Source: G963701675 sp963701675 (GTDB lineage: Bacteria > Planctomycetota > Planctomycetia > Gemmatales > Gemmataceae). Taken from it: 64,000 nt of DNA. Position 1 is the first letter of the stretch. The number at the start of each line of letters is the position of its first letter. The stretch is from positions 62,001 to 126,000 of the forward strand of contig OY969623.1 of the NCBI GenBank assembly GCA_963701675.1, written 5' to 3'. The position numbers and the translations under genes are program-made. Shown here piece by piece: positions 37,943-48,480 of this stretch. The notes under the pieces are model-generated. The model was not told the origin of the DNA. It did no database searches and worked only from the letters and a program-made list of their open reading frames with translations.

Positions 37943-40900
37943 CTACATCTGCTCAAACCGCGCTCGCAGACGTCGTTCGGCGGCCTCCATCGCGCCGTTC
38001 TTTATGACCACCCAATTGCCGGGTAAGGCAGGCACCCTGCTGCCGGGGAAGAGTCGACCTGTGAAGTTGAGTGGATCGGTCGCTGGCAGGAAGAGTGATT
38101 TCTCGTCTTGCACTTCATTGGCGGATCGCAGAAGCGCGATGGCTTCGGGAAGCGCGTACTGCTCGCCGGCGACACCGGCGACGAAGCGCCCACCGCGGAT
38201 TTCGCCCCGGCCTTCGAGTCGGCGGTAGCACCGAACTAACTCGTACCACGGTGGGGCCGCGGCCTCGTTTGCCAGCACGTCCCGGAACACCACACCGTAG
38301 CGGCGGAGCAACAAGCGACACCATTGCGCCACGCGCACGTCTGGCGGCGCGTCCGGCGTCAGCGTGGACCGCAGCAGAGTCCAGCGCCCGACCGGCGTCG
38401 GCGGCTTTCGGGCATATCCAGGAAGGCGTCGCCGGAATCGTTGCTGGCCTCTCACACCGACCAGGGCTCGAAGAGCCGGGTAGCCGTCGCTGGTTAGCAG
38501 CCCTGCCGCGGCTAATTCACCGAGCACGTCATCCACTTGAGCGGGAACGAGGTTCAGCAACGTTCCGAGTTGAATGGGAAACAATGCGCCATGCTTGACG
38601 AATGCCTCATACGCGGCGCGGGCATTGCCACCCAATGACATGTTTCGGGCGAGGAGATCGGCGCTGGTGTCTGGCGTCGGTGGAGGCAGCCAGGCGAGGT
38701 GATCGCGCAACATGAGAGCGATCGGTGTCGAGCGCGTCATCGCCTTCATCGGCTTGCCATTGGTTCCCGTCGCCTTCGGTGACGCGGACGACGGTGGCCG
38801 AAGTCGTCCCCAGCCCGCCTGGCCGAAGAACGTCAAACTGTCGAGCCAGGCGGGATCGTAGTCCTCCAGTCGCTTGGGCAAAATGTACTTTTCCCAGTGG
38901 CCTGCGGGGGCTTCGTAACCTTCCAATTGTTCAACGACGGTAAGCAAACCCGACTGGCCTCGAAGCCGAGTTCGCGAATCGAGATGCTGGAACTGCACCA
39001 AAAATCGGACAAACTGCTCAGGTGACACCGGTGCGATCTGCCGGCGCAGGCCCTCAAGGGTAAGCCGATGAACGCGGGCCAGCAGGCGCCGTTCACACCA
39101 TTCCAGCTCGGGCACTCCAGTGAATTGTCCGCGCATGACGATGCCTTGCATTTCAAGCGACGCCAACGCGGCTTCCATATCGAGTGGGCGTAGCCTGAAG
39201 GCGTCGGCAAGCGCACTGGCCGTGACGGGACCGATGCATTCGATCCTGCCGCGGACAAGATGTGTGATGGCTTCCTCTCGCTCCCATTCGGTCCGGACGC
39301 CGGCCGGCACTGACACCGCCGGTCGAGCCTCGGCGTCGGGCCAGATCGCATGGGTTAACGGCAGACGTTCGGTGGCGGCCCAGAGAGGCGGACCGTCCGA
39401 TCGGAGGATTACCATCGCTCGTCCGGTGGAGACGAGATGGTCAAATTCTGCGGTCCATTTGGATCCGTCTCGCTCCGGCAGGGCGCCGTGGGATAACAAC
39501 ACGTCGTGCAGTTCGTCGGCGTCACGAACCAACGGCCAGGCATCCGTACGCACTTGGGCGATCACAGCCGGGTCCAGGCGGCCAAGATCGCGGAGTGCCT
39601 CGGCGGGAAGCGAGCGCCGCATGGTGACCGTGCGCGTTCGTCGTTCTTCCAGCGGAGCATCGTCCAGAAACGCGTAAGGCATTGCGTTCAACAATTCATG
39701 GGCAAACGGCGACGGCTCTCGGCTATCGAGGCCGACGGTTTCAATCTCTCCCGATTCGATGCCTCTCAGCACGCTAAGTAGCCCAGCGATGTCGGCGGCT
39801 TCGTTCAGGCAATCGTGCACGGTTTGTTGGACCATCGGATTACTCGGAATCTCGATGTCGCCGACGACGTTTTCTTGGCACGCAGTTTGTGCGGGAAAGA
39901 CAGCGGACAACAAGTCATCGGCTCGCATGCGCTGGAGATGCGGAGGTACGCGTTTGCCTTTGTCCGCACGCTTCATCTGCAAGGCGCGAGTGACGTTCCA
40001 GCGCCAGCGCGTGCCGAAAAACGGAACCGCAAGAAAGGCCTGCACCAGCACATCCCTGACAAGGTGAGACGGCACGAGATGAAACATTTGCTCCAACGGG
40101 AAGCTGTGCTGTGCACCGAGTGACAGGACGACACCGTTGTCGCCGGCGGCGGCCTGGAGTTCGAAATCGAACGAGCGGCAAAAACGCTTTCGCAGAGCTA
40201 GCCCCCAGGCGCGGTTGATCCGTGTACCAAACGGAGCATGAACGACCAATTGCATGCCGCCCGATTCGTCGAAGAATCGTTCGAAGAGCAGTTTTTTCTG
40301 CGTTGGGACCATCCCCGTCGCGGTGTGCTGAGCCGAAACGTAGGTCGCCGCTTGTTCCGCGCCGAATTGGCTGACTTGGCTGACATCGACCAACCAGTCG
40401 ACGGCGTGTTGTTGGTTGCCGACTCCATTCATCCGATTCACGAGGTGTTCGCGCAGGTCGCCAACTTCGGTGGAAAGCTCGAATGTACGGCCGGGCGCTT
40501 CACCACGCCAGAATGGAATCGTCGGTGGGGCGCCATGAGCATCCGAAACCACGACTTCACCGCCGCGAACCCACTTGACGCGCCATGACGTGTTGCCGAG
40601 TAGAAAGATGTCCCCCCCGTTGCTTTCGATCGCGAAATCCTCGTCGAGCGTGCCGACCAACGTCCGGTTCTCGTCGTCGGTTACCACACGGTAGTCTGCG
40701 ATTTCGGGAATGGCGCCGCCGCAAGTGATGGCAATCAAGCGGGCGCCTTTCCGTGCGTGGAGTCGGCGATTAACACGATCGCGATGCAAGTGGGCGCCGT
40801 ATCGGCCGCGCTGAGGCGCCAGGCCTTCGCTCAGCATGTTCAACACGTCTTCGTAGTCTTGGCGTGTGAGATTCCGATACGGATAAGCACGGCGACAGAG

Positions 40901-42253
40901 TTCGTAGAGTTGGTCTTCGTTCCAATCTTCGCAAGCAACAGCGGCAACGATCTGTTGCGCGAGAATGTCCAACGGTGTCTCGGGGATTTCCACGCGATCC
41001 AGCCGTCCCTCACGCGCCGCACGCACCAGGGCCAGACATTCGATAAGTTCTTCTCGACTCAAAGCAAACAGCCGACCCTTGGGTAAAGCGCCGAGTGAAT
41101 GGCCCGCACGGCCGATGCGCTGAAGAAACGTGGCAATCGAACGCGGTGTTCCCAATTGACACACCAGGTCGATATGGCCGATGTCAATGCCCAGTTCCAA
41201 TGACGCCGTCGCGACCACGGCTCTTAAGCTCCCGTCTTTGAGCCGTTGCTCCGTACGCTGCCGGCTTCGGTGGGCCAGGCTTCCGTGGTGCGACAACACG
41301 GCCTCTTCGCCAAGCCGCTCCGACAGTTGATGGGCGACGCGCTCGGCCAGCTTTCGGGTATTGACGAAAATCAGTGTGCTACGGTGTTCTTCGATCAGCC
41401 GCACGAGCCGTGCATAAACCTCAGCCCAATGTTCGTGGGTGCATACCGCTTGCAATTCCTGATCCGGGACTTCGACTGCCAGGTCCATGTCCCGAAAATG
41501 GCCGATGTTCACGACGGTCGGTTTGCCACGGTCGGCCGATTGGTCCTCGCGCTGTGTGCCAGTCAAGAATCGTGCGAGTTCATCGAGCGGTTTCTGCGTC
41601 GCGGAGAGACCGATACGAACCGGGCGTCGTCGTTTGGCTTCTGTCCACAGCAATGGCGGTTCGGTGGGCGGCGACATGCACAGGGCGTCGAGTCGTTCAA
41701 GAGACAACGACAGGTGAGCGCCCCGTTTGTCTCGGGCAATCGCATGGATCTCATCCACAACGACTGTGTCCACATGCCGCAGAATCTGGCGGCTGCGAAG
41801 CCCAGTCAATACGAGGTAAAGTGATTCCGGCGTCGTGACGAGCATATGCGGCGGCTTTCGTACCATCCGTTGGCGCTCGTGCGCCGGCGTATCACCCGTT
41901 CGGACCAAAGCGCGAATCTCCGGACAAGCGGGGTATTCTTCACGCGCCAGTTCGAGAATTTCGGCGAGAGGGACTTGAAGATTACGCTGAATATCGTTTG
42001 AAAGGGCTCGCAGCGGCGACACGTAAACCACGTAGGTTTGATCGCGCAACTGCCCGGCTACGGCGAGGCGAAGTAGGCGGTCGATGCTGGCCAGGAATGC
42101 GGTTAACGTCTTGCCCGACCCGGTCGGCGCCGCTATTAGCGTATCTTCTCCTTGCAGGATCGCCGGCCAACCACGGCGCTGAGCATCCGTCGGTTCACAG
42201 AACCGCGCGGAGAACCAACGCTGTATTAACGGATGGAACGATTCGATAGACAT
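37943..42253 (-). CDS. lhr: Lhr-like ATP-dependent helicase
   Basis: A superfamily 2 helicase of 1436 residues, the size of long bacterial Lhr proteins. Motif I is APTGSGKTLTAFLAS, motif II is VVDEIHAI (DEIH), motif III is GLSAT, and the C-terminal helicase motifs include ATASLELGIDIGHIDLVCQL and QRIGRAGHS. The core is followed by the long Lhr C-terminal region. Lhr is a 3'-5' translocase linked to DNA repair, acting on forked and RNA-DNA substrates. It is convergent with the NRPS operon and is not part of that pathway. The divergent neighbour is a DUF1559 gene. Confidence 0.93.
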   Translation of the reverse strand: MSIESFHPLIQRWFSARFCEPTDAQRRGWPAILQGEDTLIAAPTGSGKTLTAFLASIDRLLRLAVAGQLRDQTYVVYVSPLRALSNDIQRNLQVPLAEILELAREEYPACPEIRALVRTGDTPAHERQRMVRKPPHMLVTTPESLYLVLTGLRSRQILRHVDTVVVDEIHAIARDKRGAHLSLSLERLDALCMSPPTEPPLLWTEAKRRRPVRIGLSATQKPLDELARFLTGTQREDQSADRGKPTVVNIGHFRDMDLAVEVPDQELQAVCTHEHWAEVYARLVRLIEEHRSTLIFVNTRKLAERVAHQLSERLGEEAVLSHHGSLAHRSRQRTEQRLKDGSLRAVVATASLELGIDIGHIDLVCQLGTPRSIATFLQRIGRAGHSLGALPKGRLFALSREELIECLALVRAAREGRLDRVEIPETPLDILAQQIVAAVACEDWNEDQLYELCRRAYPYRNLTRQDYEDVLNMLSEGLAPQRGRYGAHLHRDRVNRRLHARKGARLIAITCGGAIPEIADYRVVTDDENRTLVGTLDEDFAIESNGGDIFLLGNTSWRVKWVRGGEVVVSDAHGAPPTIPFWRGEAPGRTFELSTEVGDLREHLVNRMNGVGNQQHAVDWLVDVSQVSQFGAEQAATYVSAQHTATGMVPTQKKLLFERFFDESGGMQLVVHAPFGTRINRAWGLALRKRFCRSFDFELQAAAGDNGVVLSLGAQHSFPLEQMFHLVPSHLVRDVLVQAFLAVPFFGTRWRWNVTRALQMKRADKGKRVPPHLQRMRADDLLSAVFPAQTACQENVVGDIEIPSNPMVQQTVHDCLNEAADIAGLLSVLRGIESGEIETVGLDSREPSPFAHELLNAMPYAFLDDAPLEERRTRTVTMRRSLPAEALRDLGRLDPAVIAQVRTDAWPLVRDADELHDVLLSHGALPERDGSKWTAEFDHLVSTGRAMVILRSDGPPLWAATERLPLTHAIWPDAEARPAVSVPAGVRTEWEREEAITHLVRGRIECIGPVTASALADAFRLRPLDMEAALASLEMQGIVMRGQFTGVPELEWCERRLLARVHRLTLEGLRRQIAPVSPEQFVRFLVQFQHLDSRTRLRGQSGLLTVVEQLEGYEAPAGHWEKYILPKRLEDYDPAWLDSLTFFGQAGWGRLRPPSSASPKATGTNGKPMKAMTRSTPIALMLRDHLAWLPPPTPDTSADLLARNMSLGGNARAAYEAFVKHGALFPIQLGTLLNLVPAQVDDVLGELAAAGLLTSDGYPALRALVGVRGQQRFRRRLPGYARKPPTPVGRWTLLRSTLTPDAPPDVRVAQWCRLLLRRYGVVFRDVLANEAAAPPWYELVRCYRRLEGRGEIRGGRFVAGVAGEQYALPEAIALLRSANEVQDEKSLFLPATDPLNFTGRLFPGSRVPALPGNWVVIKNGAMEAAERRLRARFEQM

Positions 42254-42402
42254 TTACCCATTATTCTAAAACCGTCGGGCAAATCCAATCTAAGCAGCGA
42301 GACCGGCGGCCTCAATTTGTTGGTTGCCGGACAGCGTACGTTCGGGTAGGCTGTACCGGCAGGCTCGCAAGCATCCAGCGATTGACCTAACCCGGACTCG
42401 TC

Positions 42403-43332
42403 ATGCGTCGGTTTCGTACCGCATTCACGCTTATTGAACTGCTCGTCGTGATCGCCGTCATCGGCGTCCTGATCGCGTTGCTTCTTCCCGCCGTGCAACG
42501 GGTGCGTGAATCTGCCAATCGAACACGCTGCGGAAATAACCTGCGGCAAATGGGACTCGGAGCGCTCCATCACGAATCGACACACGGATTCTTCCCGACC
42601 GGCGGCTGGGGCTGGCTTTGGATCGGCGATCCGGATCGCGGTCCGGACAAAAAGCAACCGGGCGGGTGGGTCTACAACATTCTGCCTCATGTCGAACAAA
42701 CCGCACTCTACCAGATGGGTCAGGGAAAGTCGGACAGCGAAAAGAAGACGATCAACAAGGAGCGCATGAAGATCCCGCTGAACATCTTCAACTGCCCGAC
42801 ACGGCGCACCGGCGGCCCGTTTCCGAATCCGTGGAACGTGTACTACAAGAATGCAGACAACCCGCTGAAGGAACTAGCTCGTACCGATTATGCCGCCAAC
42901 GTGGGTGATCAATCGCAGAATGAATTCTCCGGCGGACCTTCCTCTCTTGTTGAAGGGGACACGACCTACAATTGGAAGGTATTCGGTGATTGCAGCGGCG
43001 TGATGTTCGCCCGCAGCGAGATCCGTTTTTCCCACATAACACACGGGAGTGCGAACACGTTGTTAGTCGGCGAGAAGTACCTAAGGCCGGAGTATTATTT
43101 GACAGGACAAGACGGAAGTGACAACGAATCCATGTATGTCGGCATGGACAATGACACGAGCCGGGTGACTTACCTTCCGCCGCTGCACGATAAACCCGGA
43201 GAAACGTGGACGACCAGATTCGGCAGCGCACACTCGGTCGGCTTGAACATGGCCTATTGCGATGGATCGGTTCATTTCCTCAACTATTCCATCGACCCAC
43301 AGGTATTCAAGAAGTCCGGCAATCGCAAGTAG
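42403..43332 (+). CDS. DUF1559 prepilin-like protein
   Basis: A 309-residue member of the DUF1559 family, which occurs in dozens of copies per planctomycete genome. The type IV prepilin-like leader is FTLIELLVVIAVIGVLIALL, followed by LPAVQRVRESANRTRC-x-NNLRQMGL. Near the C-terminus is the family's second signature (NMAYCDGSVHFLNYSID), a variant of the H-x9-DG segment. The product is probably processed by a prepilin peptidase and carried by a type II secretion or pseudopilus-like machine; function is not established. It precedes the glycan cluster but is followed by a possible terminator, so it is likely transcribed separately. Confidence 0.93.
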   Translation: MRRFRTAFTLIELLVVIAVIGVLIALLLPAVQRVRESANRTRCGNNLRQMGLGALHHESTHGFFPTGGWGWLWIGDPDRGPDKKQPGGWVYNILPHVEQTALYQMGQGKSDSEKKTINKERMKIPLNIFNCPTRRTGGPFPNPWNVYYKNADNPLKELARTDYAANVGDQSQNEFSGGPSSLVEGDTTYNWKVFGDCSGVMFARSEIRFSHITHGSANTLLVGEKYLRPEYYLTGQDGSDNESMYVGMDNDTSRVTYLPPLHDKPGETWTTRFGSAHSVGLNMAYCDGSVHFLNYSIDPQVFKKSGNRK

Positions 43333-43345
43333 CGTCGCTCGCTCC

Positions 43346-43366
43346 AACTCGTGTTACACTAGTTTT
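43346..43366 (+). terminator. Possible weak terminator after the DUF1559 gene
   Basis: AACTCGTG and CACTAGTT flank TTA and are complementary with one mismatch, and the right arm runs into TTTT. The stem is short and only moderately GC-rich. Confidence 0.35.
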
Positions 43367-43453
43367 GCCGACACGTCGTGCTAAAATAACATGCCGGTCC
43401 AGTGGGGTGCTTTGACGTGACAGCGTGCGTTGCGCCTGGCGAGTTTCAACCAA

Positions 43454-44437
43454 ATGCCCCTGTGCTCGGTCATCATTCCCGTTTATAACAAGGCGTCATT
43501 GACTCGTCAGTGCCTGGATGCGCTCCTGGCGCCGCGACGTGAAAAGACCGAGTTCGAAATCATTGTCGTTGACGACGCCTCCGTCGACCGGACACGGCAG
43601 ATGCTGGCCGAATTCGACGGGCACATTCGCATTCTGGCTCATCCGACCAATTCCGGCTACGCCACCTCGTGCAATGACGCTGCGCGGGTTGCTCGCAGTG
43701 AGTGGCTCTTGCTCCTGAATAACGACACCATCCCTCAGAGTGGTTGGCTCGATTCGCTCCTCGCTTATGCGGAGAGGAATCCGCAGGCGTCGGCGTTCGG
43801 CAGCAAACTACTGTTTCCAGATGACACGGTGCAACATGCCGGAATGGTGGTGTGCCAGGATCGATTCCTGCGGCACATTTACGTCGGATTCCCGGCCGAC
43901 CATCCGGCCGTCAATAAGTCGCGGCGATTCAAGGCGGTGACGGCCGCGTGCATGCTCGTGCGGCGTTCATTGTTCATGGACATGGATGGTTTCGACACCA
44001 CGTTCTTGAACGGGTATGAAGACACCGATTTCTGCCTGCGGCTGGGAGAGCGCGGGCATGAAATCCACTATTGCCACGAAAGCGTGCTCTACCACCTGGA
44101 ATGTGCCACCCGTGACGCGACAACATCGCTCGAGCACGCCAACGAGGAGTTGTATTTCAAACGCTGGGGAAATCGGGTGACGCCGGATGACTTTCTTTAC
44201 TACATGGAAGATGGACTTCTGCAAGTGAGCTACCCGGCGAGCTATCCGTTAGTGATAAATCTGGCGCCGCAACTGGCAGTGCTCGCCAACGATCCGAACC
44301 GCCGGGCGGACCGAATGCTCGAATGCCGAGCCCAGCAGGTTTACAACCTCATGAAAGAAAACGTCCGTCTGCATATCAGAGCGCGGGAAGCAGAATTCAA
44401 CACGCCTTCGCCCAGAGAAAATGCGAATGGAAGTTGA
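43454..44437 (+). CDS. Glycosyltransferase family 2
   Basis: A 327-residue GT-A fold glycosyltransferase. It begins MPLCSVIIPVYNKASLTRQC, with the nucleotide-binding IIVVDDASVDRT and the metal-binding region WLLLLNNDTIPQ (NND in place of DxD). An acceptor-side GYEDTDFCLRLGERG segment follows. The C-terminal tail has QQVYNLMKENVRLHIR, shared with the other GT2 proteins of this cluster. The ATG at 43454 is chosen because it aligns with the conserved start of its paralogue at 48481; the frame extends to a TTG at 43430. No transmembrane segment is seen, so it probably acts at the inner face of the membrane. The sugar is not predictable. Confidence 0.88.
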   Translation: MPLCSVIIPVYNKASLTRQCLDALLAPRREKTEFEIIVVDDASVDRTRQMLAEFDGHIRILAHPTNSGYATSCNDAARVARSEWLLLLNNDTIPQSGWLDSLLAYAERNPQASAFGSKLLFPDDTVQHAGMVVCQDRFLRHIYVGFPADHPAVNKSRRFKAVTAACMLVRRSLFMDMDGFDTTFLNGYEDTDFCLRLGERGHEIHYCHESVLYHLECATRDATTSLEHANEELYFKRWGNRVTPDDFLYYMEDGLLQVSYPASYPLVINLAPQLAVLANDPNRRADRMLECRAQQVYNLMKENVRLHIRAREAEFNTPSPRENANGS

Positions 44438-44473
44438 TGCCACGGCCAAGAGGCCGCCGGAGTATGACTGCGA

Positions 44474-45721
44474 ATGATGACCAACGCTTGGCCTCTACGT
44501 GGCGCACCCGCGGCTTGTACGATTGTGAGCCGCAATTATCTTTCCTTTGCGCGCATCCTGGCAAAGTCCTATCTTCAGCACGAACCGACGGGTCGGTTTT
44601 ACCTTCTGGTCATCGACGGACTGCCGGACGGCGTTGATGTCGGCGCCGATGTTACGCTGTTGGGGCCTGCCGACCTTCGGATTCCCAACTTTGAGGCGTT
44701 GACGTTTGCCTACGATGTCGCGGAGCTTTGCACGGCCGTCAAACCGACGCTGCTCCTGGCCTTGTTCAACGAATTCAAGGAGCGGCACGCGCTGTTTCTC
44801 GACCCTGACATTCTCATCATGCGGCCGCTTACTGAGCTGAAACAAGCGTTGTCGACCGCCAACATCCTGTTGGTTCCAAATCTACTTGCCCCCATTCCGG
44901 ATGATGGTTGTCGACCGACGGATAAGGACATTTACCTGTCGGGGACATTCAATCTCGGCTTCATCGGGCTAAGCAAATCCCACGCGGCCCTGGAGTGCCT
45001 ATCCTGGTGGGAAGATAACCTGCTGAATGGCGAGGCGTTGGTTTCGGTTCCGAAGGGCCTGATGACCGATCAGAAATGGATGGACCTGACGCCGAGCCTG
45101 TTCAGCGGCACATTGATCTTTCGTGATGATACCTACAACGTTGCCTGGTGGAATTTGCACCACCGCACCGTCACTAGAGAGAACGACACTTTCTTGGTGA
45201 ATGGCTGCCCGATTGGGTTTTTTCACTTCAGCGGTTTCGATCCATCCCGTCCACTGGGGTACACGAAAGAAAACCAAAATCGAACCGGCGTCAAAGCGGG
45301 AACGCATCTGGCGGAATTACTCGAGCTATACGGGCGCCTGCACCAGGAGAATGGATACGCGGAGATCAAGAGTTGGCATTGTCAGTATGCCCACTTCGAT
45401 GACGGCGTGTTCGTGAATCTTCCGATGCGTCGCTTGTACCTGAACCAGGAGCCTGCCCTCCGTGAACGATTCGGCGATCCCTTTCGCACCAAGGGCGCGA
45501 ACACGTTTCGAGCCTGGGCGACGACTCCCCAGGCGGACGACGGCAACTTAAGTCCGTGGCTGCGGAGTCTATACGATCTCCGATTCGACATGTGGCCCTG
45601 TTACCCGGATATTTGCCACGACGTGGACGCCCGACAAGGATTCTTGGAATGGGCCAAGGTCGACGGCGGCCGGGAGCTAAAGTACGATCCGGCGGTGATG
45701 CGCATCGGAACGCCGGGCTGA
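44474..45721 (+). CDS. GT8-like glycosyltransferase
   Basis: A 415-residue protein resembling nucleotide-diphospho-sugar transferases of the GT8-like group. It starts with an 'A-x-x-TIVSRNYLSFARILAKSY' segment, has FYLLVIDG and the DxD-type metal site in HALFLDPDILIM, then YNVAWWNLHHRT and GFFHFSGFDPSRP typical of this planctomycete/proteobacterial group. It is clearly homologous to the N-terminal half of the next gene's product, with the same DTYNVAWWNLHHR block. It may add the first or branching sugar; the substrate is unknown. Confidence 0.8.
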   Translation: MMTNAWPLRGAPAACTIVSRNYLSFARILAKSYLQHEPTGRFYLLVIDGLPDGVDVGADVTLLGPADLRIPNFEALTFAYDVAELCTAVKPTLLLALFNEFKERHALFLDPDILIMRPLTELKQALSTANILLVPNLLAPIPDDGCRPTDKDIYLSGTFNLGFIGLSKSHAALECLSWWEDNLLNGEALVSVPKGLMTDQKWMDLTPSLFSGTLIFRDDTYNVAWWNLHHRTVTRENDTFLVNGCPIGFFHFSGFDPSRPLGYTKENQNRTGVKAGTHLAELLELYGRLHQENGYAEIKSWHCQYAHFDDGVFVNLPMRRLYLNQEPALRERFGDPFRTKGANTFRAWATTPQADDGNLSPWLRSLYDLRFDMWPCYPDICHDVDARQGFLEWAKVDGGRELKYDPAVMRIGTPG

Positions 45722-45763
45722 ACGATTTAAAACTTCTACATGAATAAATAGTAAGTTGTGTTT

Positions 45764-48472
45764 ATGGAACTGTCGCACGGCGTCGAGGCAACACCAAGTC
45801 AACCATTTGTGGGATGCACGGCGATTGCGCGCCGACAGCTTGCGCATGCCCGCGTCCTGGTAAAGTCGTTTCGGCGACACTACCCGGAGGGTCGTTTCTA
45901 TGTAATATGCGTCGACGGAGTACCTGAGACGTGCGTCACGGGCATGGATGCGACCGTGCTGTCATTGTCCGACTTGCTCACACCGGATTTCACGAATCTC
46001 GCCTGCACTTTCGAACTCGAAGAATTGGTCGCATCGGTCAAGCCGGCGCTAGTCTCCCTAATTCTTGATCGTTTTCAGGAAGAATCGGTCGTCTACTTTG
46101 ATCCGGAAGATGTGATCTTCCGTCGACTCGATGAACTGTCGTTGGCGCTTGGTACGGCCAACATCGTATTGATCCCGCGCATCCTACGCCCGTTGCCGCA
46201 TCGTGATCGAAAGCCGGCGGATCGAGACATCTTAATTCTCGGCGCATATTCCGGATTCGGTGTTCGAGACTCGGCTCAAGCCCGCACGTTCCTGTCTTGG
46301 TGGGAGAAACACGTACTCATTGGCGAAGGCGTGGTGACAGGTGAAGGTCCGGTTTATTACCCGCGGGGAATCGAAACGCCGGGCAAGTGGCTCGACCTTG
46401 TGCCGACGTTGTTTTCGGAAGCCGCATTGCTGCGCGACGACACGTACAACGTCGCCTGGTGGAACTTGCACCATCGACTTATCGGTGGAGACCGGGCAGA
46501 GTACCGCGTGAACGGTCGGCCGATCGCGACATTTCACTTCGAGGCTTTCGACCCGCTCCATCCCCGTGGTCTCACGACGTCGTTTCAAAACCGCGAAGAG
46601 GTTACCGCTGGTTCGCCGCTTGCAGCGCTGCTCGAGAGTTACGCGAATGATCTCCTCCGCAACGATTTTCTCGCAGTAAGCCAGGCGCTAACCGACCACC
46701 GTAGTGTCGAGAACGGGATTTTCGGTCACCAGTTGCTGCGGCAACTCTACATGAGTGGAACCGAAGCGGATCGAATGGAATTGAGCAAGAGTGGTGACGT
46801 CGGCGACATACCGAAACTGGTAGCGTGGGCGACGGAGTTTCCGACAGATGGAGCCGGCTTGAGCCCGTTTCTTCGGTTTGTCTATCGTCTCCGAGCCGAC
46901 TTGGCGTCGGCGTTTCCGGACGTGGAAGGAAAGGATCGTGCTGCCTACCTGGCATGGGCTCAGGCCCATGGAAGTCGAGAACTGGGATTTCATCCATCGT
47001 TGGCGTTGCCTGGCGCCGCGGGGCTGTTTACGCCTTGTGCCAATCAGACGCCGCACCAACTAATCGGCGACATCAAGGAAATCGTCAATGCCGTAATCCC
47101 CGCGGACGCAAAGATCGCGGCTACCAAGACAGCGTTACCAGGGTTGTCGCAACACCTCGGCCGCGATGTCACTGAACTCATGGCAGACTGCGGTACCGAT
47201 GAGACGTCATCGCTTCACGAGTCGGATCGACTCCGGGCACAAGGTAACAGATTCCTGCTCGTCTCGAAAACACCGGGTGATAACGGCACGATGGAGTGCG
47301 TCTTGCGCAAGAGATATCGCATCGCCGTGGAGCATAGCGCCTGTACCGTCTACGACCTTTCCGGCGCGCGTTGCGGACGAGTCGGCCGACTTGCAGATGT
47401 TCCCCGTTACTCACCGTGCCCTCTTGCCGGAGTTCAGACGATTCGACCGGAGTGTTCGATCATTATCCCGGTTCACGGCAAGGCCGCGCTTACCCGGCAA
47501 TGCCTGAAGGTGCTGCTGACTCCGCCTTACGAAAAATCTGACTACGAAATCATCGTCGTCGATGATGCATCGCCCGATGACACTTGCAATGTTCTGGCCG
47601 AATTCGGAAACCGGATTCGTGTTGTCAGTCACGACCGGAACGAGGGCTTCGCGCGCACCTGCAACGACGGCGCCGTTGTGGCTTCCGGAGAATACCTCGT
47701 ATTTCTGAATAACGACACGATTCCTCAGCCTGGATGGCTCGATGCGTTGGTACGATACAAGAAGAATGGGCCCAAGGTGGGCGCGGTTGGCAGCAAGTTG
47801 CTGTATCCGAATGACACGGTACAACATGCGGGGACCGTAATACTTCAAGATCGTTGGCCGCGGCATGTCTATGTCGGATTCCCCGCAAATCATCCCGCAG
47901 TGAACAAGTCGCGCCGATTTCAGGCCGTGACCGCCGCGAGCATGCTCATTTCACGACAATGGTTCGAGGAACTCGGTGGTTTTGATACAAGTTTCCGAAA
48001 TAGTTACGAGGATGTCGATCTTTGCCTGCGAATGAACGAACGCGGCGCCGAAGTGCATTATTGTCATGAAAGTGTTCTGTACCATCTGGAGTCAGTGAGC
48101 CGCGCTCAGCGCGTGGATGAGGACGAGCGAAATGCCCGCACCTACTTCGCACGCTGGGGGCACCGCGTGCAACCGGATGATCTGCAATACTATTTCGAGG
48201 ACAACTTGCTTACCGTCGACCGAAGCACCGCGCCGCCACGCTTGATCCTGTCTCCATACCTCGCCATCGCCCGCGGCACTCATCCGGAGTTGCGTCCAGA
48301 GCGCATGATTGTGCGGCGATCCGAGCAGTTATATGAGTTGCTTAAAGAGAATGTGCAATTGAACGTGTCGATAAAGGAAGCCGAGCTACGCAGCGCTGGA
48401 CGGGATAAGAAGGGCGAACCACTTTCGAACGGAGATGCGCCTCACACGCGAAAACGCGACTCCCATCCGTGA
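45764..48472 (+). CDS. GT8-like / GT2 fusion glycosyltransferase
   Basis: A 902-residue bifunctional protein. Residues up to about 390 match the GT8-like enzyme encoded just upstream (RFYVICVDG, YFDPEDVIF, DTYNVAWWNLHHR). A linker domain at about 435-545 (IKEIVNAVIPADAKI; RFLLVSKTPGD; CTVYDLSG) recurs in the FkbM-GT4 protein of this cluster. A GT2 domain follows (CSIIIPVHGKAALTRQC; IIVVDDASPDDT; LVFLNNDTIPQ; SYEDVDLCLRMNERG). The C-terminal tail has EQLYELLKENVQLNV. ATG at 45764 used, with GTG six bases upstream possible; no good Shine-Dalgarno is seen. Fusion of two GT types suggests two consecutive sugars added by one polypeptide. The stop overlaps the potential GTG of the next gene. Confidence 0.85.
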   Translation: MELSHGVEATPSQPFVGCTAIARRQLAHARVLVKSFRRHYPEGRFYVICVDGVPETCVTGMDATVLSLSDLLTPDFTNLACTFELEELVASVKPALVSLILDRFQEESVVYFDPEDVIFRRLDELSLALGTANIVLIPRILRPLPHRDRKPADRDILILGAYSGFGVRDSAQARTFLSWWEKHVLIGEGVVTGEGPVYYPRGIETPGKWLDLVPTLFSEAALLRDDTYNVAWWNLHHRLIGGDRAEYRVNGRPIATFHFEAFDPLHPRGLTTSFQNREEVTAGSPLAALLESYANDLLRNDFLAVSQALTDHRSVENGIFGHQLLRQLYMSGTEADRMELSKSGDVGDIPKLVAWATEFPTDGAGLSPFLRFVYRLRADLASAFPDVEGKDRAAYLAWAQAHGSRELGFHPSLALPGAAGLFTPCANQTPHQLIGDIKEIVNAVIPADAKIAATKTALPGLSQHLGRDVTELMADCGTDETSSLHESDRLRAQGNRFLLVSKTPGDNGTMECVLRKRYRIAVEHSACTVYDLSGARCGRVGRLADVPRYSPCPLAGVQTIRPECSIIIPVHGKAALTRQCLKVLLTPPYEKSDYEIIVVDDASPDDTCNVLAEFGNRIRVVSHDRNEGFARTCNDGAVVASGEYLVFLNNDTIPQPGWLDALVRYKKNGPKVGAVGSKLLYPNDTVQHAGTVILQDRWPRHVYVGFPANHPAVNKSRRFQAVTAASMLISRQWFEELGGFDTSFRNSYEDVDLCLRMNERGAEVHYCHESVLYHLESVSRAQRVDEDERNARTYFARWGHRVQPDDLQYYFEDNLLTVDRSTAPPRLILSPYLAIARGTHPELRPERMIVRRSEQLYELLKENVQLNVSIKEAELRSAGRDKKGEPLSNGDAPHTRKRDSHP

Positions 48473-48480
48473 CAAGAATC